A stretch of DNA of 64,000 nucleotides from Mycobacterium sp. M26 (GTDB lineage Bacteria; Actinomycetota; Actinomycetes; Mycobacteriales; Mycobacteriaceae). The translations under genes and the position numbers were made by a program. The DNA is taken from NCBI RefSeq assembly GCF_001494595.1, contig NZ_LN929908.1:2765716-2829715 (forward strand). The letters run 5' to 3'. Positions 15,153 to 23,281 of the stretch are shown here, piece after piece. The first letter of the stretch is position 1, and every line of letters begins with the position of its first letter. A model generated the notes under the pieces. That model was not told the origin of the DNA and did no database searches. It saw only the letters and a program-made list of their open reading frames with translations.

Positions 15153-16625
15153 ATGGCTTCCTCATCCCCCGAAGGCCGACTCTTCATCGACGGCGAGTTC
15201 CGAGAAGCCAAGTCCGGCAGTCGGTATGAGGTCATTAATCCCGCCGACGACTCGATTGTGGGCACCGCGGCCGATGCCGCACCCGAGGACGTCTACGACG
15301 CCATCACCGCAGCGCGACGCGCCTTCGACGACACATCCTGGGGCACCGACCACAAGTTCCGGCGGCATTGTCTCGAGCAACTGCAGGCGGCACTTCGTGA
15401 GGAGCGGGAGAGCTTTCATGCGCTGATCACCGCCGAGGCCGGGGTGTGCGCGTCGGTGCATCCAACCCACGTCGATCTGATGATCGAAGGCATGGACTAC
15501 TGGAACGAACTCACCACCTCATTCGACTGGGAACGCGACCTCGGGCCCTACACCATCCTCGGCATGCCCAGCGATCGTCGGGTGCGCTACGAACCCTACG
15601 GCGTGGTCGGTGCCATCACCCCGTGGAACGCGCCGTTCATGACCGCGATCTGGAAGGTCAGCCACGCCTTGGCCACCGGAAACACGGTGGTGCTCAAAAG
15701 CGCACCCGATACCCCGTTCACCGGGGCGCGGATGGCCCAGATCGCCGCCGAGAAAACCGACATCCCGCCCGGTGTCTTCAATGCAATCAGTTCCGAGGAC
15801 AAGGCGATTGCCGGCGATGCCATGACCGGTGACCCCCGGGTGGACCTGTTCCACTTCACCGGTTCACCCGGTGTCGGCCAGCGCATCATGGAACGGGCCG
15901 CCACCGGAATTCGGAAAGTGGTCCTCGAATTGGGCGGCAAGTCGGGCAACCTCCTGCTCCCCGATGCTGACCTGGATCTGGCCTGTGGACTGGGCACGAT
16001 GATGTGCATGTCCAGCAGCGGGCAGGGGTGCGCCCTGGCCACCCGGATGATCGTCCACGCCGATATCTACGACGATGTGGTGGCCCGACTCGAGGCGCTG
16101 ATCGGCGGGCTGCCGTGGGGAGACCCAAGCGATCCGGTCAACCTTGTCGGTCCGATTATCCGCAAGGAACAGGTGGACCGGATGGCCGGACTCGTCGAGC
16201 GGGCGATCGATGCGGGCGCGCGCCTGGTGGTCGGCGGTAAGCGGGCCGATCGCGACCGCAAGGGCAATTGGTATGAGCCGACCCTGCTCGCCGATGTCGA
16301 CGAGAACGCCGAGATCGCCCAGACCGAGGTGTTCGGTCCGGTGCTGTCGGTGGTGCGCTACGACGGCGACGACGACGAAGCGGTGCGAGTGGCCAACAAT
16401 TCCCGGTACGGGCTGGCCGCCTATGTCCAGTCCAGCGATCAGGAGAGGGCGCTCCGGGTAGCCAACAAGCTTCGCGCAGGCACCGTCAACATCGGCCCGG
16501 CGTTCTATCTGTCTCCCGACGGCCCGTTCGGCGGCTGGGGCATCAGCGGCGTCGGGGTGGAGCACGGTATCGACGGCTTCCGGGAATACCTGCGTATCAA
16601 GACGATCGCGACGCCGCACACGTGA
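15153..16625 (+). CDS. NAD(P)-dependent aldehyde dehydrogenase
   Basis: A 490-residue aldehyde dehydrogenase, oxidising an aldehyde to the acid. Key residues are seen: Asn159 (TPWNAPF), general base Glu259 (VLELGGKS) and catalytic Cys293 (SSGQGCALATR). The NAD-binding FTGSPGVGQ is at about 235-243 and the EVFGPVLSV segment near the C-terminus. A clear AGGAAAGG precedes ATG 15153. The GMC oxidoreductase gene starts inside its stop codon (GTGA), so alcohol oxidation by the second enzyme and aldehyde oxidation by this one are probably consecutive steps. Confidence 0.96.
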   Translation: MASSSPEGRLFIDGEFREAKSGSRYEVINPADDSIVGTAADAAPEDVYDAITAARRAFDDTSWGTDHKFRRHCLEQLQAALREERESFHALITAEAGVCASVHPTHVDLMIEGMDYWNELTTSFDWERDLGPYTILGMPSDRRVRYEPYGVVGAITPWNAPFMTAIWKVSHALATGNTVVLKSAPDTPFTGARMAQIAAEKTDIPPGVFNAISSEDKAIAGDAMTGDPRVDLFHFTGSPGVGQRIMERAATGIRKVVLELGGKSGNLLLPDADLDLACGLGTMMCMSSSGQGCALATRMIVHADIYDDVVARLEALIGGLPWGDPSDPVNLVGPIIRKEQVDRMAGLVERAIDAGARLVVGGKRADRDRKGNWYEPTLLADVDENAEIAQTEVFGPVLSVVRYDGDDDEAVRVANNSRYGLAAYVQSSDQERALRVANKLRAGTVNIGPAFYLSPDGPFGGWGISGVGVEHGIDGFREYLRIKTIATPHT

Positions 16626-18223
16626 GCGACTTCGACTACATCGTGGTCGGCGCCGGGTCAGCCGGCTGCGTGCTGGCCAACCGGCTCTCGGCCGACCCCG
16701 CCAACCGGGTGCTCCTCGTCGAAGCCGGCCCCAAGGACAGCAGTCCCCTGGTCCGGATCCCCAAAGGATTCGGCAAACTGATCGGCAGCCCAACTCTGGC
16801 CTGGCACTTCCCCGTTCGACCGATCGGTCCGTCCCATGTGGTCGAACAGTGGACCCGGGGCCGACTGCTCGGTGGTTCCAGCGCGATCAACGGAATGGTC
16901 TACAACCGCGGCTCGGCGGCCGACTACGACGCCATCGTCGAATTCGGCAATCCGGGCTGGGGGTGGAGCGACATCCTGCCGATCTTCCGCGCGATGGAGA
17001 ACCACAGCCTGGGCGCCAGCCCGACCAGAGGCGCAGGCGGACCGCTGGATGTGTCCATTGACACCGCGCAGCCCGAAATCTGTCGGCAATTCATCGACGC
17101 CGCCGCCAAGATCGGGATGTCGGCCACCGACGACCTCAACGCCGACGACACCGAGCGCGTCGGGCCGGCGACCCGCACTATCAGCAACGGACGCCGGATC
17201 AGCGCCGCTTGGGCCTTTCTCCGGCCGGTCCGCCACCGGCCCAACCTGACCGTCGCGGTGGACACCACGATCGACAGGGTGACCTTCGAGGGCGACAAGG
17301 CCACCGGTGTGGTGGGCAGGTCCAAAGGCCACGCAGTCAGCTTCACCGCCGCATGCGAGGTGATCCTCTCGCTGGGCAGCATCGCCACCCCGAAACTGTT
17401 GCAACTCTCCGGCATCGGCGAGGAATCCCTGCTGCGCCGCCTGGGCATCGACGTCATGGTGGACAGTCCCAATGTTGGCGCGCGCATGCGCGAACACCGT
17501 TGCGTCGCAGTCCAGTACCGGCTCAAGCGCAACATCGGCTACAACCGCAAGTTCTCGACACCGTTACGGCAGGGCTTGTCGGGCATCGAGTATCTCGCCA
17601 CCCACAAGGGCCCGATGTCGACCTCGGCGTACGACGTACTGGCCTTCTTCAAGACCTCGCCACAGCTGCCGAGGCCGGATGCGCAGCTGTTGATGGCCCC
17701 GTTCTCGGCCGCGCCCTTCGAACCGGGGAAGGATCTCGGTGTCGAACGCCTGCCGGGAATCCAGGCCATCGGTTACGTCCTGCGGCCCGACAGCGAGGGC
17801 ACCATCGCGATCACCTCCCGCGAGCCCGACGCACCGCTGGACATCGACCCCAACTTCTTTGCCACACAGCATGATCGAACGGCATTGGCGGAGCTGACCC
17901 GAACCATCAGGGCCGTGTTCGCGCAGTCGCCCATCGCCGGCGAACTCGCCGAGGAGACCCGACCGGGGGCCGGGGTGCTCACCGACGACGAGATCGTCGA
18001 CTCCGCACTGGACGAGGGCTATTGCGGCTACCACGCGATCGGCACCTGCGCGATGGGCCCGAATTCCGACGATGTGGTGGACCCGACACTTCGAGTGCGC
18101 GGAGTGGACAACCTCCGCATCATGGATTGTTCGGTGATGCCGACGATGGTGTCGGGCAACCTCAACGGTCCGGCGATGGCGATGGCCTGGCGGGCGGCTG
18201 ACCTGATCGCGGCGGACCGCTGA
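16622..18223 (+). CDS. GMC-family FAD-dependent oxidoreductase
   Basis: A 533-residue glucose-methanol-choline oxidoreductase. The FAD-binding dinucleotide motif VVGAGSAGCVLANRLS is at the N-terminus, then the family signature GGSSAINGMVYNRG, and a C-terminal active-site region with GYCGYHAIGTCAMG and SVMPTMVSGNLNGP. It probably oxidises an alcohol to an aldehyde for the preceding dehydrogenase. The GTG start overlaps the upstream stop by 4 bases. It could act as a choline- or alcohol-dehydrogenase-like enzyme; the electron acceptor is unknown. Confidence 0.95.
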   Translation: MSDFDYIVVGAGSAGCVLANRLSADPANRVLLVEAGPKDSSPLVRIPKGFGKLIGSPTLAWHFPVRPIGPSHVVEQWTRGRLLGGSSAINGMVYNRGSAADYDAIVEFGNPGWGWSDILPIFRAMENHSLGASPTRGAGGPLDVSIDTAQPEICRQFIDAAAKIGMSATDDLNADDTERVGPATRTISNGRRISAAWAFLRPVRHRPNLTVAVDTTIDRVTFEGDKATGVVGRSKGHAVSFTAACEVILSLGSIATPKLLQLSGIGEESLLRRLGIDVMVDSPNVGARMREHRCVAVQYRLKRNIGYNRKFSTPLRQGLSGIEYLATHKGPMSTSAYDVLAFFKTSPQLPRPDAQLLMAPFSAAPFEPGKDLGVERLPGIQAIGYVLRPDSEGTIAITSREPDAPLDIDPNFFATQHDRTALAELTRTIRAVFAQSPIAGELAEETRPGAGVLTDDEIVDSALDEGYCGYHAIGTCAMGPNSDDVVDPTLRVRGVDNLRIMDCSVMPTMVSGNLNGPAMAMAWRAADLIAADR

Positions 18224-18228
18224 ACGGC

Positions 18229-19047
18229 TCACACCTTGGTGGCGCCCATGTCCAGCGTCAACTGTGTTCCGGTGACGGTTCGGGACAGGTCGGATGCCAG
18301 CCACACCACCGCATCGGAGATGTCATCACTGTCGGCCAACGGAATCCCGGTCAGGATGTTGCCGAAGGACACCAGATAGTTCGGATGGGCGCCCAGGAAC
18401 TCCTGCATGCTGGCATCTTCGGTGGCCATCGGGGTCGCGACGCCCCACGGGTGGATGGAGTTCACCCGGATGCCGTACTCCCCCAGTTCGATCGCAGCCG
18501 ACTTGGTCAGGCCGACGACGCCGTGCTTGGCTGCGCTGTAGTGCGCCTGGCCGCCCAGAGACTTCAGTCCCGCGACTGAGCTCACCGTGATGACGGACCC
18601 GCCATGTCCCGCCGCGATCATGTGCGGGACTGCGGCTTTGAGCGTCCGCCAGACACCGGTGAGGTTGATGTCGAGGAGGGTCTGCCACTGCTCGTCCGGC
18701 ATCTCCCAGAACCGGCCCCAATTCACGATTCCAGCGTTGGCGACCACCACGTCCAGGCGGCTGCCGAATCTGTCGACGGCAGCAGCCAGCACCTCTTCCA
18801 GCCCAGGTGAATCCCGAACATCGACCTCCGCCACCATGTGGGACGGACCCGTGCCGGCCAGTAGCCGTTCGGTCTCCCGCAGATCTGCCACGCTGGCAGG
18901 CGGGTAACCGTTGAAGTCCGACAACGGTTTCGCGGCGTCGACAGCGATGACCGCCGCGCCTTCGCGGGCCAGCCGCAGGGCGTGACTACGTCCCTGACCG
19001 CGTGCCGCACCGGTGACGAACGCCGTTCTACCCTCCAGCAATCCCAC
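18229..19047 (-). CDS. SDR oxidoreductase, mycofactocin-associated type
   Basis: A 272-residue short-chain dehydrogenase. TGAARGQGRSHALRLAREGA at 12-31 and the insertion after the second strand (PPASVADLRETERLL) are characteristic of the mycofactocin-dependent SDR group, in which NAD stays bound and mycofactocin takes the electrons. The catalytic residues are Tyr170 and Lys174 (HYSAAKHG), with the Ser in SSVAG. It faces the GMC gene tail to tail and is 7 bp from the end of the minus-strand gene group upstream, so it is likely the last gene of that operon. Mycofactocin dependence is inferred from the family pattern. Confidence 0.88.
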   Translation of the reverse strand: MGLLEGRTAFVTGAARGQGRSHALRLAREGAAVIAVDAAKPLSDFNGYPPASVADLRETERLLAGTGPSHMVAEVDVRDSPGLEEVLAAAVDRFGSRLDVVVANAGIVNWGRFWEMPDEQWQTLLDINLTGVWRTLKAAVPHMIAAGHGGSVITVSSVAGLKSLGGQAHYSAAKHGVVGLTKSAAIELGEYGIRVNSIHPWGVATPMATEDASMQEFLGAHPNYLVSFGNILTGIPLADSDDISDAVVWLASDLSRTVTGTQLTLDMGATKV

Positions 19048-19054
19048 CGTGAAC

Positions 19055-19747
19055 TCAGAGATCGAAGGTCACAGAAACGCCCAGTGGAGTCTGGGCGCCC
19101 CACCGGCCCTTGATGCCGGTTCGAATGTCGGTGAAGGTGTGGGCACGGTCGCCGATGGTCGACACCAGAAGTTCGCCCTCGACAGCTCCGGGCGCCCATT
19201 CATCAGCATTGACTACGGCATCCGCACCCGGTGTTCCCATCGCCAGGGCCGGCCCCAGCGGTACGAACGGCATCGCCGTCACACCCATCTCAGCAAGCCG
19301 ACCCAGCGCGTCGTGGCGGGCCCACACCAGCTCGATTCCACCGAGCAATTCGGTGGCGTCCCTACCCAATCCGGCAAGCCCGTCGAGGGTTTCGGCGCAC
19401 AGTCCGATGAAGATTCGCGGCCTCATCGAATCCACGAGGTGAGCGACGCGGCGCGCGTCCCACGAGTAGTGCTCGGCAGGTAGGTACACCACGCCACGAT
19501 CACGCAGTGCCCGGATAACCGGATTCCCCCACGGCAGTTCCCAATTAGGCAGGGTGATCAGGGCGCGGTCGCCGGACCGCACGCCCGACGCCTCGAGAAG
19601 TGACGCGGCCCAGGCGGTGTCGCGCTCGATCTCGGGCCAGCCGATTTCGAAGTCCCGCACCTCGGTTCCCACCCGGCAGGCTCCGATACCGAACAAGGGT
19701 GCACGTGGGAGGGCGCTCGCAGTGTCGGCCATCGTTGCGCGGCTCAT
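19055..19747 (-). CDS. Partial adenylate-forming-like protein, unrecognised
   Basis: A 230-residue protein I cannot assign firmly. The first half (ASGVRSGDRALITLPNWELP, DRGVVYLPAEHYSWDARRV) looks like the N-terminal nucleotide-fold part of an acyl-CoA ligase. The end (EGELLVSTIGDRAHTFTDIRTG) resembles the end of an adenylation core. No P-loop (TSGTTGxPKG) and no C-terminal catalytic lysine domain are present, so it is not an active ligase alone. It overlaps the upstream PaaK-like gene by 4 bases, which suggests a complex with it. It may instead be a decayed or specialised ligase subunit. Confidence 0.6.
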   Translation of the reverse strand: MSRATMADTASALPRAPLFGIGACRVGTEVRDFEIGWPEIERDTAWAASLLEASGVRSGDRALITLPNWELPWGNPVIRALRDRGVVYLPAEHYSWDARRVAHLVDSMRPRIFIGLCAETLDGLAGLGRDATELLGGIELVWARHDALGRLAEMGVTAMPFVPLGPALAMGTPGADAVVNADEWAPGAVEGELLVSTIGDRAHTFTDIRTGIKGRWGAQTPLGVSVTFDL

Positions 19748-21060
19748 GCTTTCACCGTCCTGGGGAACTTGGCGACACTGGTGGAGGACTCGAGAATCTT
19801 GTCGACTGCCAGCAGCTCGGCGTCGACCGGGACCCCTAGTGCGGTCTCGAGTTCTACGGTCGCCCGTTTGCTCAGTTCGTCGATGTCGGCCGTGCGATCG
19901 GGTGCGTAGCCGATCCTGATCCGCAACCTGTCCATGGCGTCGGCATACTTCACCACCTGAAACAGTGCATCACTGCATTCAGGCTGGGCCTCGACCGCTT
20001 TCCAGATATCGGCCAGCACCAAGGATCTGTCCGCAATTCTCAGTTCGTCTCCAACTCTGCCCAGCACCCACATACGAGCATGGGTCCGCCCACTCGGTGC
20101 GGGTGCCCGGCTGACGCGAACCAGATCCTCGGAGCGGAACCGGATGTAGGGGGCGGCCGCGTTGTCCAGGTCGGTGGCCACCAATTCACCCACCTCACCG
20201 TCGGCGATCGGCAGACCCGTTGCAGGATCGAGAAACTCAGGGAAAACCGTGTCCTCCTGGAGGTGGTAGCCGTCGTGATCGGCCGACTCCCACGCCAGGC
20301 CGGTGTCGCCGGCACTGGTGTAGGTGAAGAGGTTGACGCCCCAGTCCTCGCGGACCTTGCGTGACAGTGCGGCACCGAGAGGCTGGCCGGCGAAGGCCGC
20401 GCCCTTGAGCGAGGACAGCATGGCGCGAACGTCGTACTTGGCTTCCAGTGCCTCGAATTCCATCACGGTGGGGAGGAACAGTTGAAGGTAGGCGATACGG
20501 TGGCGTTCGATTGTCTGCAGGATCTCTTCACCCTGGCCGATCCAGCAGTCGGTGAAAACCGGAACGAGGCCGAGCATGTGGCAGAAGGAATCCCAGTAGT
20601 TGCGAAACGAACCGGAGGGAACCAGGACCCGGTCACCGGGCCGCAGGCCGATCTCCCATAGCGCCCGTGCCCCCATCATCGGGAGCGGCGGAGCGACATC
20701 CCAGACCTCGGGCAGCGGCTCGGGCAATGACGTGGTGCCCGAGGTCGACGTGATCGAGGTCAGCTCGGCAGGATCGACGCACAACAGCCCGGCGAAGGGA
20801 TCACCGGTGCGATCCCGGTAGGCCTTGAGGTCCGACTTGGAGAATGTCGGCACGATGCTGGTGAAGTCGTCCAGCGAGCGGATCGCGGAGGGATCGACAC
20901 CTGCGCTGCTCCACAGTTCGCGATAGAACGCTGATCGCTCCCATGCGTACGGCACCAACTCCAGGATGCGCCGTTCCTGCCAGCCCGTGATCTCCGCACG
21001 ACGTGCGGTCTCGATGCCTGGCTCGAAAAATCGGCGTCCGAGATCGTCCTGTCCGGCCAC
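19744..21060 (-). CDS. Phenylacetate-CoA ligase-like (PaaK) protein
   Basis: A 438-residue adenylate-forming protein of the PaaK type, which activates an acid as the AMP ester before CoA transfer. PaaK-like landmarks are the N-terminal LVPYAWERSAFYRELW, the P-loop-like TSTSGTTSLPEP, and AAPYIRFRSEDLV. The P-loop lacks the usual GxPK lysine, but a C-terminal lysine region (AKFPRTVKA) is kept. It is followed, with a 4-base overlap, by the 230-aa ligase-like protein, and its own start is 36 bp from the P450 stop. Probably the acid-activating step of this operon, but activity is uncertain. Confidence 0.78.
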   Translation of the reverse strand: MAGQDDLGRRFFEPGIETARRAEITGWQERRILELVPYAWERSAFYRELWSSAGVDPSAIRSLDDFTSIVPTFSKSDLKAYRDRTGDPFAGLLCVDPAELTSITSTSGTTSLPEPLPEVWDVAPPLPMMGARALWEIGLRPGDRVLVPSGSFRNYWDSFCHMLGLVPVFTDCWIGQGEEILQTIERHRIAYLQLFLPTVMEFEALEAKYDVRAMLSSLKGAAFAGQPLGAALSRKVREDWGVNLFTYTSAGDTGLAWESADHDGYHLQEDTVFPEFLDPATGLPIADGEVGELVATDLDNAAAPYIRFRSEDLVRVSRAPAPSGRTHARMWVLGRVGDELRIADRSLVLADIWKAVEAQPECSDALFQVVKYADAMDRLRIRIGYAPDRTADIDELSKRATVELETALGVPVDAELLAVDKILESSTSVAKFPRTVKA

Positions 21061-21096
21061 TACTCTCCTTTGAGTCCTTGCTGAATCACCCTGTGG

Positions 21097-22302
21097 TCAA
21101 AGGCTGTGTGGGGTGAACCTGATGGGCAGACTGGTCGCGCAGCGAACCGCGACGTTGTCATAGGTGAGCGGCTCCTGGGAGTCGATCTCATAATCCGGGA
21201 CTGCGGCCAGTAGTTCCTCGACCGCAATCCGCAGCTCCAGTCGCGCCAGATGCGAACCCAGACAGCGATGAGTGCCGCTGGCGAACACAATGTGGTTGGT
21301 GCGTCCTCGGTCCAGGTCGACGGTCAGCGGATTCTCGAACGTTGTGGGGTCAACATTGGCGGCCGCCCAGAACGCATGCACGGCCTCGCCGGCCCGAATC
21401 ACGAGTCCGTCGCCCAGGTCGATGTCCTCCTCGGCGTAGCGCATCCCCGACGGCACCGGCGATTCGAACCTCAGCAGCTCCTCGACCGCCACCGGGATCA
21501 GTGACGGGTCGGCCACCAGCCGGTCGCGCTCCTGCGGATGCTGACCCAGCCAGGCGAAGATGCACGACAACGACGAGGTGACGGTGTCCAGCCCGGCGAA
21601 CATGAACAGGAACATCACGTTGTAGAACTCTTCGTCGGTGATCGGCCTGCCGTCGACGTGAGAGTGCAACAGTGTCGAGACGACATCGTCCTTCAGTTCG
21701 GTCTCCGCGCGGCGCTCGGCCAGGAACCCGACGAAGTACTCCAGGATCTTGGCGCCGGCGATCGCCATGTTGGCGTTCATCTCATCGACGGTGTCGCCCT
21801 CGGGATGCACCACGCCGTCCTTGAACTCCAGGAAGAAGTCGAGCTTGTCCACCGGCGCGCCGAGCAGGCGGAGAAACGTCAGGCACGGCAGCGGCACGCA
21901 GAACGAGTCGTGCAATTCGGCGCGGCCGGTGCCGGCGAAGTCGGCGATCAGTTCGCGAGCCAGCGCCCTGATCTGGTCCTCGAGGAATGCGATCTTCTTC
22001 GGCGCGAAGATCGGGTCGAGTAGCCTGCGCCAGGCCCGGTGGGCCTCACCGTCGACCTCCAGCGGGATGAGTGCGGCATCCTGGCCGAAGCTGCCACCCC
22101 GCCCGCCGTTGCCCAGCACAGCGGGATGGCGGTTGACCGCGGTGATGTCGCTGTGCCGGTAGAGCACCACGACCCCGTCCTCGGATCGCTCAAATCGAAC
22201 GTCGGCCGCCTTCTGCGCGTAGACCCGCTGTGGGTGCGGGTCATCTTTGAGCTGCAGGGTCAACGGGGCGATTCGAGGGTCGTACTGGGTGGTCTGGGAC
22301 AT
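21097..22302 (-). CDS. Cytochrome P450
   Basis: A 401-residue soluble P450. The heme-ligand motif FASGTHRCLGSH has Cys347. The I-helix is FMFAGLDTVTSS, with Asp in place of the common Glu before Thr, and the K-helix ExxR is EELLRFESP. The ferredoxin gene lies immediately upstream on the same strand and is the natural electron donor, with a reductase elsewhere. It is predicted to hydroxylate a hydrophobic substrate of the pathway. The CYP subfamily cannot be named from the sequence alone. Confidence 0.96.
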   Translation of the reverse strand: MSQTTQYDPRIAPLTLQLKDDPHPQRVYAQKAADVRFERSEDGVVVLYRHSDITAVNRHPAVLGNGGRGGSFGQDAALIPLEVDGEAHRAWRRLLDPIFAPKKIAFLEDQIRALARELIADFAGTGRAELHDSFCVPLPCLTFLRLLGAPVDKLDFFLEFKDGVVHPEGDTVDEMNANMAIAGAKILEYFVGFLAERRAETELKDDVVSTLLHSHVDGRPITDEEFYNVMFLFMFAGLDTVTSSLSCIFAWLGQHPQERDRLVADPSLIPVAVEELLRFESPVPSGMRYAEEDIDLGDGLVIRAGEAVHAFWAAANVDPTTFENPLTVDLDRGRTNHIVFASGTHRCLGSHLARLELRIAVEELLAAVPDYEIDSQEPLTYDNVAVRCATSLPIRFTPHSL

Positions 22303-22359
22303 CTAACCTCGCTTGCCGTGGGTGCCGGTGGCTTGCCGTCACAGTACCAAAGCCGAGGC

Positions 22360-22369
22360 TAAACAGTAA
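22360..22369. promoter_or_regulatory. TAAACAGTAA motif upstream of the P450
   Basis: TAAACAGTAA lies in the 84-bp gap between ferredoxin and P450. Its minus-strand reading TTACTGTTTA includes TACTGT, a possible -10 about 60 bases before the P450 start. The same motif occurs at 46980-46989, and a near copy at 43782-43792. Confidence 0.4.
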
Positions 22370-22386
22370 GATGATTTATCTTGAAA

Positions 22387-22578
22387 TCATCCCTCCAGGA
22401 GAAGGGCCCGCTCCGGGCAGGCGGCGACACCCCGCCGGGCCACCTCTTCGTCGCCCGGATTCACGACGTGCGGTTCGAGGATGCAGTAGCCGGCGTCGTC
22501 GATGGGGAACAACTCGGGGTCGACGGCGTGACACTGGGCATGGCCCACACACTTTCCTGCGTCGAGGCTGATCTTCAT
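22387..22578 (-). CDS. [3Fe-4S] ferredoxin, P450 redox partner
   Basis: A 63-residue ferredoxin. The cluster ligands are Cys10, Cys16 and Cys54 (CVGHAQC and ACPERAL). The second position of the usual CxxCxxC is His13, which marks the [3Fe-4S] type common for mycobacterial P450 partners. ATG 22578 gives the expected family N-terminus (MKISLDAGKC). It is encoded upstream of the P450 and downstream of the thioesterase on the same strand, so it most likely delivers electrons to that P450. Confidence 0.95.
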   Translation of the reverse strand: MKISLDAGKCVGHAQCHAVDPELFPIDDAGYCILEPHVVNPGDEEVARRGVAACPERALLLEG

Positions 22579-22614
22579 TCGCTCACCTTTCGAATCGTGG
22601 AATCACCCTGTGGC

Positions 22615-23133
22615 TCAGCCATTCTGATCCTGGGCTGCCAGCCACTGCTGATGACGCGTGAAGTGCGACCGGTCGCGCGCCACCCAGATGCCGGTAGCTC
22701 GCGCCAGCACGCTGCAGCCCGGCAGTAAGGTCAACTCGCCCGACACGAACCACTTCGAGCCCTCCACCTTGTCCACCCAGGCCCGGGCCCGCAACGGCCG
22801 TTCGATGGGGACAGGCCGGACGAAGTCGACGGTCAGGGTTGCCGTCACAGAGAGTTGGTCATGGTGCAGCGGCAGGTGCCCCAGCATCTCGTCCATGACC
22901 GCGGCCGTCCAGCCTCCGTGCGCCACCCGGGGGCCGCCTTCCTGGCTGGCCGGGCACATCAGATCCGAGGTCACCACACCGTCGGCCATGACCTCCTGGT
23001 GCACTCCTAGCCGGCATTGTCCGGCCAGGCGGCAGGCACCGCACAACGGGACGCCACCGTCGCTCTTGGGCATCGCCTGGAAATCCGATCCCACCCAGGC
23101 CAGCAGGCCCGCTTCATCTGCGTTGTCATTCAT
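22615..23133 (-). CDS. PaaI-type hotdog thioesterase
   Basis: A 172-residue single-hotdog protein of the PaaI thioesterase type, likely releasing acid from an acyl-CoA. The HGGWTAAVMDEMLG segment is the hotdog helix with its catalytic HGG region, and the C-terminal strand region ends SVLARATGIWVARDRS. An unusual feature is a cluster of four cysteines near residues 29-60 (LCGACRLAGQC then DLMC), suggesting metal binding or a redox site. ATG 23133 is chosen; a GTG at 23193 would add 20 residues that run into the promoter. Confidence 0.78.
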   Translation of the reverse strand: MNDNADEAGLLAWVGSDFQAMPKSDGGVPLCGACRLAGQCRLGVHQEVMADGVVTSDLMCPASQEGGPRVAHGGWTAAVMDEMLGHLPLHHDQLSVTATLTVDFVRPVPIERPLRARAWVDKVEGSKWFVSGELTLLPGCSVLARATGIWVARDRSHFTRHQQWLAAQDQNG

Positions 23134-23211
23134 TTCGCAATACACACTTCCCGGCGCCCGGTTCACGGAGTACTTCTGAAGCGGGGGCAGCACGTCGCTG
23201 CACCCAGCGCC

Positions 23212-23222
23212 TTACAGTGTAA
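23212..23222. promoter_or_regulatory. TTAC-AGT-GTAA palindrome in divergent promoter
   Basis: An 11-bp inverted repeat TTACAGTGTAA sits between the thioesterase (minus) and the ligase (plus, start 23282). It overlaps a minus-strand TACACT that can serve as a -10 for the thioesterase-ferredoxin-P450 genes. A candidate operator for a local TetR or GntR regulator. Confidence 0.5.
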
Positions 23223-23281
23223 ACTTCACCCGGCTGCCATGCCGGCACCGGTGGCCGATCATCGATTCGTCGAGGAGATCC

